Shown here: in pieces, positions 7,839-13,009 of the stretch | Layout: every line of letters starts with the position of its first letter | How positions within the stretch are numbered: the first letter of the stretch is position 1 | Assembly: GCA_023434535.1 (NCBI GenBank) | Contig: JAEYSR010000054.1 | Span: 1 to 13,990 of the forward strand | Origin: Actinomycetes bacterium | Lineage (GTDB): Bacteria > Actinomycetota > Acidimicrobiia > Acidimicrobiales > Microtrichaceae | Reading direction: 5' to 3' | Length of the DNA: 13,990 nt | Notes under the pieces: model-generated | Databases searched by the model: none | Told to the model about the DNA's origin: nothing | The model's input: only the letters and a program-made list of their open reading frames with translations | Made by a program: the position numbers and the translations under genes

Positions 7839-7870
7839 CTGGACGACGCTGCTCCCTGGACGACGCTGCT
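7839..7870. repeat. 15-bp direct repeat at the 3' end of the Ltp-like gene
   Basis: CTGGACGACGCTGCT occurs at 7839-7853 and again at 7856-7870, a 17-bp period. The second copy overlaps the last bases of the Ltp-like stop codon. It looks like a small local duplication of the gene end; no function is evident. Confidence 0.6.
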
Positions 7871-9068
7871 ACTTGGTCAGGATGACGCTCGAGCCGTGGC
7901 CGAACAGGCCCTGGTTCGCGGTGATCCCGACGTTCGGGTCCGCCACCTGGCGCCCTTCGGCCTGACCGCGGAGCTGCCAGGTGATCTCGCACACCTGGGC
8001 GATCGCCTGGGCCGGCACCGCCTCGCCGAAGCAGGCGAGTCCGCCCGACGGGTTCACGGGCAGGCGGCCGTCGAGCTGGGTCACGCCGTCGCGCAGCAGC
8101 TTCTCGGCCTCGCCCGGGCCGCAGAAGCCCAGGTCCTCGTACCAGTCGAGCTCGAGTGCGGTCGACAGGTCGTAGACCTCCGCCACGTCGACGTCCTCGG
8201 GTCCGATGCCGGCCTGCTCGTAGGCGGCGGCGCCGATGGCCTGCTTGAACGTGTTGTCCGGGGCGGGGATGCCGGCGGCGGAGTCCGTCGCGAAGTCGGG
8301 CATCTCGATGATCGTGTTGGGGAACGTCGGGGTGACCGTCGAGATCGCCGCCACCCTCACCGTCGGATCCGCGCCGGACAGCTTCTTGCGGGCGTACTCC
8401 ATGGAGCTCAGCACGACCGCGGCACCGCCGTCGGAGGTGGCGCAGATGTCGAGCAGGCGCAGCGGGCTGGCGACCGTGGGGGACTTCTCGACGTCCTCGA
8501 CGGTCACCTCCTTGCGGTACCGGGCGTACGGGTTGTTGAGGCCGTTCCGGGCGTTCTTGATCTTCACCTGGGCGAAGTCGTCGACCGTGGCGCCGAACAG
8601 GTCCATCCGGCGGCGGGCGTAGAGCGCGAAGTACGTCGGGTTGGTGGCGCCCATGAGGTGGAAGCGCAGCCAGTCGGGGTCGTCGCCGCGCTCGCCCTTG
8701 TTGGGCTTGAGGAACCCCTTCGGGGTCGTGTCGGCGCCGACGACCAGGGCGACGTCGCACAGCCCCGAGAGGATCCGCTGACGAGCGGCCTCGAGCGCCA
8801 TGGTCCCGGACGCGCACGCGCCGTAGGCGCTGGTGACCGGGATGCCCGACCATCCGAGCGCCTTGGCGAACGTCGCGCCGGCGACGTAGCCGGGGTAGCC
8901 GTTGCGCATGGTGTCGGCGCCGGCGATGAACTGGATGTCGGAGGACTCCACGCCGGCGTCGGCCAGCGCGGCGTGCGCCGCCGCCACGCCGTACTCCACG
9001 AAGTTGCGGCCCCACTTGCCCCACGGGTGCATGCCCACGCCGAGGACGGCCACCTGGTCGACGCTCAT
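7869..9068 (-). CDS. Thiolase-fold lipid-transfer-type protein (Ltp-like acyl-CoA lyase or thiolase)
   Basis: ATG at 9068 is fixed by AGGAG at 9080-9076 (seven-base spacer) and gives 399 residues; the frame runs open further upstream but that is a shadow of the DUF35 gene. The thiolase fold is clear: a nucleophile-type Cys at C85 in YGACASGTMAL, SDGGAAVVL at 212-220, NPSGGLACFGEA at 339-350, and NQGLFGHGSSVIL near the C-terminus (H391). In SCP2-type thiolases a GHP motif follows NPSGG, but here it reads GEA. The usual EVHD-type position reads EVYD (Y299). Both resemble Ltp2-class retro-aldolases of sterol side-chain breakdown, which lack thiolase chemistry and require a DUF35 partner. The DUF35 gene is directly upstream with an ATGA overlap. 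Likely role: C-C bond cleavage or transfer on a CoA ester; substrate unknown. Confidence 0.87.
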   Translation of the reverse strand: MSVDQVAVLGVGMHPWGKWGRNFVEYGVAAAHAALADAGVESSDIQFIAGADTMRNGYPGYVAGATFAKALGWSGIPVTSAYGACASGTMALEAARQRILSGLCDVALVVGADTTPKGFLKPNKGERGDDPDWLRFHLMGATNPTYFALYARRRMDLFGATVDDFAQVKIKNARNGLNNPYARYRKEVTVEDVEKSPTVASPLRLLDICATSDGGAAVVLSSMEYARKKLSGADPTVRVAAISTVTPTFPNTIIEMPDFATDSAAGIPAPDNTFKQAIGAAAYEQAGIGPEDVDVAEVYDLSTALELDWYEDLGFCGPGEAEKLLRDGVTQLDGRLPVNPSGGLACFGEAVPAQAIAQVCEITWQLRGQAEGRQVADPNVGITANQGLFGHGSSVILTK

Positions 9069-9562
9069 CGGCTCTCTCCTGCGTTCGAGGTCGACCCGGC
9101 TCCCACCGGCCGCCACTTCCAGACCACGTGCTCGACGACGTCGCCCTCGGCCCCGTCGGGGTCGGGCTCGGCGTAGAGGGTGTCGAGCACGAGCTCCATC
9201 TCCATGCCGACCTCCAGCTCGTCGACCGTCACCCCGCCGACGACCTGGCCCATGACGACCATCTTCTCCTCGGCGAGCTCGACCGCGGCGATCGCGAACG
9301 GCACGTGCGGATCGGTCACGGGCACGTAGGGCTCCGGCGGTCGGTAGCCGGCGTCGGTGTAGGACCAGAGCCGACCGGTGCGGGACAGCTCCACGTCCAC
9401 CAGCTCGGCCCCGGAGGCGCCGGGGGCCCGGGACATGACGCGCTCCGGCGGGAAGAAGTACGTGCCGGTCTGCGAGTCGCGGGTCCCGATGAGGGCGGGA
9501 GCGGTCCCGTCCTCGGGCATCGTGAACCATCCCTCGATCGCGGGCACACGTCTGGTGCTCAC
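9065..9562 (-). CDS. DUF35 OB-fold acyl-CoA-associated protein without zinc ribbon cysteines
   Basis: The 165-residue product starts at GTG 9562, supported by GGAGG at 9572-9568 with a five-base spacer. Residues 22-45 occupy the place of the rubredoxin-like zinc ribbon (GTYFFPPE is the conserved core). The OB fold follows from about 52 to 152 (GRLWSYTDAGY at 63-73, VPFAIAAVELAEEKMVVMGQVVGG at 87-110). DUF35 proteins bind acyl-CoA and are obligate partners of thiolase-fold enzymes in fatty-acid and steroid side-chain pathways. The ATGA overlap with the Ltp-like gene supports a complex. The protein contains no cysteine at all, so the four zinc ligands normal in this family are missing. The OB fold and synteny make the assignment firm; the role within the pair is inferred. 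Confidence 0.83.
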   Translation of the reverse strand: MSTRRVPAIEGWFTMPEDGTAPALIGTRDSQTGTYFFPPERVMSRAPGASGAELVDVELSRTGRLWSYTDAGYRPPEPYVPVTDPHVPFAIAAVELAEEKMVVMGQVVGGVTVDELEVGMEMELVLDTLYAEPDPDGAEGDVVEHVVWKWRPVGAGSTSNAGESR

Positions 9563-9607
9563 TGGAGCCTCCGTCCCCCCGGGTTACACGGGGCAGTCGT
9601 TCAAGAG

Positions 9608-9626
9608 CTGACGGGTCGTCAGAGTA
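9608..9626 (-). promoter_or_regulatory. Candidate promoter and operator of the DUF35-Ltp operon
   Basis: A 15-bp inverted repeat, CTGACG-GGT-CGTCAG (9608-9622), lies between the regulator stop (9639) and the GTG at 9562. It overlaps a minus-strand TACTCT (9626-9621) that could be the -10 box. A protein bound there would cover the -10 and start point. Transcripts would have a leader of about 55 bases with a normal Shine-Dalgarno. It might alternatively be a weak terminator for the regulator gene. Confidence 0.35.
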
Positions 9627-9638
9627 GCGGTGCCGGCC

Positions 9639-10988
9639 TCAGCTGCCCGAGTCGGAGGCGGGGGTGCCGCCGGCGTCGGGCGTGGGGAGCAGGCGCATGG
9701 CCAGATCGACGGTCTCCTGGCTGCGGCGGGGCCGTGGCACGGCGTGGCCGAGGACGAAGTCGATCACCGACGCGCTCACGTCGGGGATCTCGGGAGCCGT
9801 CAGCTCGACGCCGGCGTAGGCCGCGACCGGAGCGGAGATGCGGATCCCGATCGGCACCAGCACGCGGATGTCGTCGTCGTCGAGGTCGAAGCCCCTCTCG
9901 GCCCGGACCCCGACCCGTTCGGTGAGCAGGGCACGGGCCGGGTGCGGATCGTCGGCGGCCGCCCTGGCCAGCATCAGCAGCGCCCCTCGCACGGACTCCG
10001 CGGGCCGGTCCGGACCGGCGGCCTCGATGGCGGCCTCGATGCCCGGCAGGTGGCGCACGAAGGTCGCGGCGCAGACCCGTCGGACGTTGCCGAACAGGTT
10101 GAGCACCGTCTGGGTCGAGACCCCGGCCACCTCGGCGACCTCGCTCGCGCTCACCGAGTCCCAGCCCTCGCCGAACATGCCCGACGTGGCGGCGACGATC
10201 CGTCGCCTCGACTCCTGTCGCCGGCGGGCACCCGAACGCGCCTGAGGAGAGGAGTCCGTCTCCTGGCCGAGTTCCGTTGCCGCGATGACGCGCGGCAGGC
10301 GGAGGTCGAGGCGGGACACCGCGCCGGCCAGGGCGGCGGTGACCTCCGCGAACAGGTGGTCGTCGACGGCGTCGGGGTCGAGCGAGTGGACGATGCCCAG
10401 GCCCAGGATCAGGGCGTGCACTGCCACGGCCAGCCGCCGGGGGTCGAACGGATCGCTGAGTCGCATCTCGCTCTGGTCGAGGAGCTGGCGCCACGTCTCG
10501 CTGATGACGTCGACCTGCGCGCGGTACACGTCACGGAGGACGTCGCCGACGGTGTGCTGGTCGATCGAGCGGTCCGTGACCGGACCGTCGTCGCCGGTGG
10601 GTGGCGGCAGCTCGGCCAGGTGGTGCGCGAACAGGTGCATCTGGCCCCGTCGCTCGGCCCGGAGCGCGGGATCGCCGCTGACCATCTGCCAGGCGCCGAC
10701 CAGCACGGTGGAGAGGGCCTCGCTGAGCTGCTGGTTCGCCACCGCCTCGCTCAGCTCGCGCCCGACCTCGGTGCTGAGCGGTCGCTCCCGGTCGTAGGAG
10801 CGCACGATCGTCGCTGCGTACTCGGTGGCGTTGCGGAAGTGGTGGAAGAAGGACCCGGTGGTGACCCCTGCCCGCTCCGCGACCGCTGCGGTCGTGACCC
10901 CGGCGAACAGCTTGTCGATGTGGAGCTCGTCGTTGAGCTCGAGACCGGCCCGGATCAGGTCGTCCCGCGTCGTGGGTCCTGCTGCCAC
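9639..10988 (-). CDS. Tandem (double-unit) TetR-family transcriptional regulator
   Basis: I start the gene at GTG 10988 (449 residues), because TATGGT stands exactly six bases upstream; the longer frame from GTG 11033 adds 15 Arg/Gly-rich residues and has no ribosome site. The protein contains two complete TetR-like units. The first has its helix-turn-helix at about 29-51 (GVTTAAVAERAGVTTGSFFHHF), followed by a ligand/dimer domain to about 235. A charged Arg/Gln/Ser linker (about 241-262) leads to a second helix-turn-helix at 262-304 (ASEVAEVAGVSTQTVLNLFG) and a second C-terminal domain to about 440. Ordinary TetR proteins are about 190-230 residues, so this is a fusion of two units. It lies directly upstream of the DUF35-Ltp genes on the same strand. 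It may act as a covalent pseudo-dimer; ligand unknown. Confidence 0.88.
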   Translation of the reverse strand: MAAGPTTRDDLIRAGLELNDELHIDKLFAGVTTAAVAERAGVTTGSFFHHFRNATEYAATIVRSYDRERPLSTEVGRELSEAVANQQLSEALSTVLVGAWQMVSGDPALRAERRGQMHLFAHHLAELPPPTGDDGPVTDRSIDQHTVGDVLRDVYRAQVDVISETWRQLLDQSEMRLSDPFDPRRLAVAVHALILGLGIVHSLDPDAVDDHLFAEVTAALAGAVSRLDLRLPRVIAATELGQETDSSPQARSGARRRQESRRRIVAATSGMFGEGWDSVSASEVAEVAGVSTQTVLNLFGNVRRVCAATFVRHLPGIEAAIEAAGPDRPAESVRGALLMLARAAADDPHPARALLTERVGVRAERGFDLDDDDIRVLVPIGIRISAPVAAYAGVELTAPEIPDVSASVIDFVLGHAVPRPRRSQETVDLAMRLLPTPDAGGTPASDSGS

Positions 10989-10994
10989 GCGTCC

Positions 10995-11000
10995 ACCATA
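10995..11000 (-). promoter_or_regulatory. Predicted leaderless -10 box of the tandem TetR gene
   Basis: TATGGT on the minus strand (11000-10995) is six bases from GTG 10988. This is the same spacing seen before the amidohydrolase (TAGGGT) and the phosphodiesterase (TACGGT). It supports GTG 10988 as the translation start and a leaderless transcript. A -35 is not clear; its place is covered by the inverted repeat at 11021-11038. Confidence 0.5.
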
Positions 11001-11020
11001 CCGCCGGCGGGCTCCGGATG

Positions 11021-11038
11021 CCGTAGTGGACACTACGG
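11021..11038. promoter_or_regulatory. Perfect inverted repeat, candidate operator of the tandem TetR regulator
   Basis: CCGTAGTG-GA-CACTACGG is an 18-bp inverted repeat with perfect 8-base arms. It lies about 33-50 bases upstream of the predicted start of the regulator, over the expected -35 region. Size, symmetry and position are typical of TetR-family autoregulatory operators. A related half-site, GCTACGG, follows at 11054-11060. Confidence 0.55.
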
Positions 11039-11063
11039 TCGAGCGAAGCGGGCGCTACGGCGA

Positions 11064-11076
11064 TGACCGACGGTCA
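11064..11076. promoter_or_regulatory. 13-bp inverted repeat TGACCG-A-CGGTCA
   Basis: Perfect 6-base arms around a single A, in the divergent region between the regulator and the structured RNA/phosphodiesterase. Its core ACCGNCGGT also occurs at 2079-2087 beside the amidohydrolase promoter (AACCG-T-CGGTT). It is a possible second operator; chance is not excluded in GC-rich DNA. Confidence 0.35.
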
Positions 11077-11121
11077 GTGGATCGTATGGCGACACGACGG
11101 GTCGGAAGACCGTGCCTGTCG

Positions 11122-11140
11122 CGGTGAAGGCCGTTCACCG
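11122..11140. promoter_or_regulatory. 19-bp inverted repeat CGGTGAA-N5-TTCACCG
   Basis: Perfect 7-base arms at 11122-11128 and 11134-11140, about 25 bp upstream of the predicted -35 of the plus-strand promoter. It is well placed for a DNA-binding regulator of the RNA/phosphodiesterase side, and is distinct in sequence from the repeat at 11021-11038. Confidence 0.4.
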
Positions 11141-11162
11141 GGGGCGAGAAGTGAGAGCCCCC
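11140..11162. repeat. GC hairpin GGGGGC / GCCCCC
   Basis: GGGGGC (11140-11145) and GCCCCC (11157-11162) are separated by 11 bases and followed by TTGCG. It abuts both the preceding inverted repeat and the predicted -35. It could insulate the downstream promoter from read-through, or be part of a regulator site. Confidence 0.35.
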
Positions 11163-11191
11163 TTGCGTGAGATCCCTCGGTACGGTAGAAA
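11163..11191 (+). promoter_or_regulatory. Predicted plus-strand promoter upstream of the structured RNA
   Basis: TTGCGT (11163-11168) resembles a -35 and is followed 17 bases later by TAGAAA (11186-11191). The overlapping TACGGT (11181-11186) is identical to the -10 proposed for the phosphodiesterase at 11376. Either box places transcription start at about 11191-11198, just before the first of three hairpins. Confidence 0.4.
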
Positions 11192-11192
11192 A

Positions 11193-11342
11193 CGTCCAAC
11201 GGAGTCGTGGAGGTTGCCCCATCACCACGACGGGACGGATGGAGACCGTCGACCGGACCGGTCCGCCGGGAACTTCGGTCGACGGGGAGGGACCGTCCCC
11301 CTTCGGGCGGGATCTCGGCTTCGGCCGGGATCCCGCCCGAAG
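11193..11342 (+). ncRNA. Candidate structured small RNA or 5' leader, three consecutive hairpins
   Basis: Downstream of the predicted promoter there is no convincing ORF, but three helices follow in series. P1 is GTCGTGG (11204-11210) with CCACGAC (11225-11231). P2 is CCGTCGACCG (11246-11255) with CGGTCGACGG (11276-11285), around a 20-base loop that itself holds the palindrome GGACCGGTCC. P3 is the long stem at 11301-11342. A minor stem GGGGA/TCCCC (11284-11300) can compete with the end of P2, which could allow alternative folds. The last helix is positioned like a terminator, giving a transcript of about 150 bases. The start codon of the phosphodiesterase lies 46 bases beyond, with its own -10 box. 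I do not recognise a known RNA family. It could be an independent small RNA, an attenuating leader, or untranscribed DNA repeats. Confidence 0.4.
11301..11342 (+). terminator. 19-pair hairpin with C(UUCG)G tetraloop
   Basis: CTTCGGGCGGGATC (11301-11314) pairs perfectly with GATCCCGCCCGAAG (11329-11342). Next comes a T-G wobble (11315/11328), then CGGC (11316-11319) pairs with GCCG (11324-11327), closing TTCG (11320-11323). In plus-strand RNA this is the exceptionally stable C(UUCG)G tetraloop; the minus-strand copy would have a CGAA loop. That asymmetry suggests it acts as plus-strand RNA. No U-tract follows. Confidence 0.65.
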
Positions 11343-11375
11343 CCGCGTCCGGGGACCGCTCGACCCGCACCGGGC

Positions 11376-11381
11376 TACGGT
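11376..11381 (+). promoter_or_regulatory. Predicted leaderless -10 box of the phosphodiesterase gene
   Basis: TACGGT lies exactly six bases before ATG 11388, and there is no Shine-Dalgarno. It is the third gene in this window with a TANGGT box at this spacing. No clear -35 is visible, and the hairpin at 11301-11342 ends 33 bases upstream. Confidence 0.45.
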
Positions 11382-11387
11382 CGGTCC

Positions 11388-12941
11388 ATGTCGCGACAGG
11401 ACGCTCTCGTCGGACCCTCCGCCGGACCCGACGAGCTGGACCTCGCCGTCGCCACGTTGGTGGACCCGGAGCTCGCGCCGATCGTGGAGATGGTCCTCGT
11501 GCGCCGCGACGGCGCGTACGAGGCGCACGCGGCGGACGGCTCCGTGAGGTTCCGACGCACGGATCCCGGGGCCGGAGCGGACGGACGGCCCGGTCCCGCC
11601 CGGGACTGGACGTTCGTCGTCGAGTCGGTCTCGGGTCGCGACCCGCTCGCCGACCAGGCGACCGACCGGTTCGCGGGCCTCGCCGCGGAGCTGGCCGTCC
11701 GATTCCCCGACCGGACGGCCAACGCCTATCCGTTCGCCTTCGAGCAGGTGGCCCAGCTGTTCGACCACCCCCACGCCCCCGACATCTGCGTGGTCCACAC
11801 CGCTGCACACCACTGGGCCGAGGCGGGTGGTCACATCGGCGAGCACGGCTCGCTCGGCGCGGTGCAGTGCCGGGCCCCGTTCGTGATCGACGGTCCCGGC
11901 GCCCGCTCGGACGGACTGGTCGGCGGGTCGTCGGCGCAGATGGTCGACATCGCCCCGACCGTCCTGACCCTCCTCGGGATCGACCCCGACGAGCTCGGCG
12001 GAGCCGACGGCCGACCGATCGAGGCGGTGCTCGACCGCGCCGCCCTGGATCGGGGCGACGGCCCCGACCACGTCGTCGGCTTCCTGCTCGACGGTTGCAA
12101 CCCCAACGTCCTGTACGACGCGATGGAGAGGGGAGAGGTGCCTCACCTCGCGTCGCTGCTCCGGGGCGGCACCGCGCTGCGCGACGGGATCGTCTCGTCG
12201 CTGCCGACGGTCACCCTGCCCAACCACACCACGGTGATCACGGGTCGCCATCCTGGACACCACGGCATCCTTCACAACGCCTGGTGGGACCGGGACCGGG
12301 GCGAGCAGGTGATCACCAACTCGCCGGAGACCTGGGCCACCGCCATGTCGGCGCTGCTCCCCGGCACCGACAGCATCCACCTGGCCATCCAGCGGGCGGA
12401 GCCGGGCGCGTTCACGGCGTCGGTCAACGAGCCGGCGGACCACGGTGCGAGCTTCTCGACGTTCGACCTGATGCGCCGGGGCGTGAGGATGGTGGACTTC
12501 CCCCGGAGCGCCGAGGGCCTGCCGCACAGCTCCGAGATGTTCGTCCGGCCGGTCAAGGACTACGCGCTGTTCACCCAGGTCGACCACCACGGCACGGAGC
12601 AGGCGGTCGGGATACTCGACGGCTCCTACCTCGGCGTGGACTACCCGCTGCCGCGGTTCCTCTGGGTCAACTTCGCGCTGACGGACTCCGCCTTCCACGA
12701 AGGTGGGCCTCACTCCGACATCGCACGGGCCTCCCTGCGCGACACCGATGGACGGATCGGCGAGGTGCTCGCCGCGCTGGAGCGACGGGGCATCCGTGAC
12801 CGGACCACGGTGTTCGTCTGCGCGGACCACGGCATGGAGGAGAGCGACCCGGGGGTCGGTGGCGACTGGTCGCCGGCGCTCGCGGCGGCCGGCCTCGACG
12901 TCAGGGACGAGGCGTTCGGCTTCCTCTACGTCAACCCCTGA
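11388..12941 (+). CDS. Alkaline-phosphatase-superfamily phosphodiesterase with permuted domain order
   Basis: The 517-residue protein has the motifs of type I phosphodiesterases/nucleotide pyrophosphatases. First-metal Asp is D235 in GFLLDG. The nucleophile is T276 in PTVTLPNHTTVITG, with N279. HPGHHGILHN follows at 288-297, then TDSAFH at 432-437 (D433, H437), then ADHG at 479-482 (D480, H481). In the usual order the last metal His and the strand ending with PTVLxLLGI come after DHG. Here they lie in the N-terminal part: GGHIGEHGS at 147-155 (H153 candidate), APFVIDGPG at 163-171, VDIAPTVLTLLGI at 186-198. Only about 36 residues follow DHG. No signal peptide or membrane segment is seen, so it is probably cytoplasmic. 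I chose ATG 11388 because the in-frame extension back to 11112 is Arg/Pro-rich and spans the hairpins. It likely hydrolyses phosphate mono- or diesters; substrate unknown. Confidence 0.85.
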   Translation: MSRQDALVGPSAGPDELDLAVATLVDPELAPIVEMVLVRRDGAYEAHAADGSVRFRRTDPGAGADGRPGPARDWTFVVESVSGRDPLADQATDRFAGLAAELAVRFPDRTANAYPFAFEQVAQLFDHPHAPDICVVHTAAHHWAEAGGHIGEHGSLGAVQCRAPFVIDGPGARSDGLVGGSSAQMVDIAPTVLTLLGIDPDELGGADGRPIEAVLDRAALDRGDGPDHVVGFLLDGCNPNVLYDAMERGEVPHLASLLRGGTALRDGIVSSLPTVTLPNHTTVITGRHPGHHGILHNAWWDRDRGEQVITNSPETWATAMSALLPGTDSIHLAIQRAEPGAFTASVNEPADHGASFSTFDLMRRGVRMVDFPRSAEGLPHSSEMFVRPVKDYALFTQVDHHGTEQAVGILDGSYLGVDYPLPRFLWVNFALTDSAFHEGGPHSDIARASLRDTDGRIGEVLAALERRGIRDRTTVFVCADHGMEESDPGVGGDWSPALAAAGLDVRDEAFGFLYVNP

Positions 12942-12953
12942 GCGATCGATCGC
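12942..12953. repeat. 12-bp palindrome GCGATCGATCGC after the phosphodiesterase stop
   Basis: A perfect 12-bp palindrome starts one base after the TGA. An overlapping weak inverted repeat, CGATC-N5-GATCG (12947-12961), could form a small hairpin. With only 68 bp before the next gene, which has its own ribosome site, it is a weak terminator at most and the two genes may be co-transcribed. Confidence 0.3.
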
Positions 12954-13009
12954 CCTGATCGGCGTCACCCGTGCGTCCCCCCGCGGGACCCGACCTCCCG
13001 GAGGCAGCT

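Noticed and set aside
7621..7868. Small gene in the convergent gap
   Set aside because: Open frames here show no ribosome site or codon bias, and the gap is dominated by two hairpins and a short repeat.
9069..9530. 154-residue upstream extension of the Ltp-like protein
   Set aside because: It is the out-of-frame shadow of the DUF35 gene; AGGAG and an ATGA overlap fix the start at 9068.
11193..11342. Known riboswitch or 6C-type RNA
   Set aside because: No match to conserved cores I can recall; the C-rich hairpin loops characteristic of 6C RNA are absent.
11112..11387. 92-codon in-frame N-terminal extension of the phosphodiesterase
   Set aside because: Arg/Pro-rich, no homology signal, contains all three RNA hairpins, and the TACGGT-N6-ATG pattern supports ATG 11388.
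11207..12799. Leader peptide or overlapping gene beginning at GTG in the RNA region
   Set aside because: The GGAG site is only three bases away and the frame runs unbroken as Arg/Pro-rich shadow through the phosphodiesterase.
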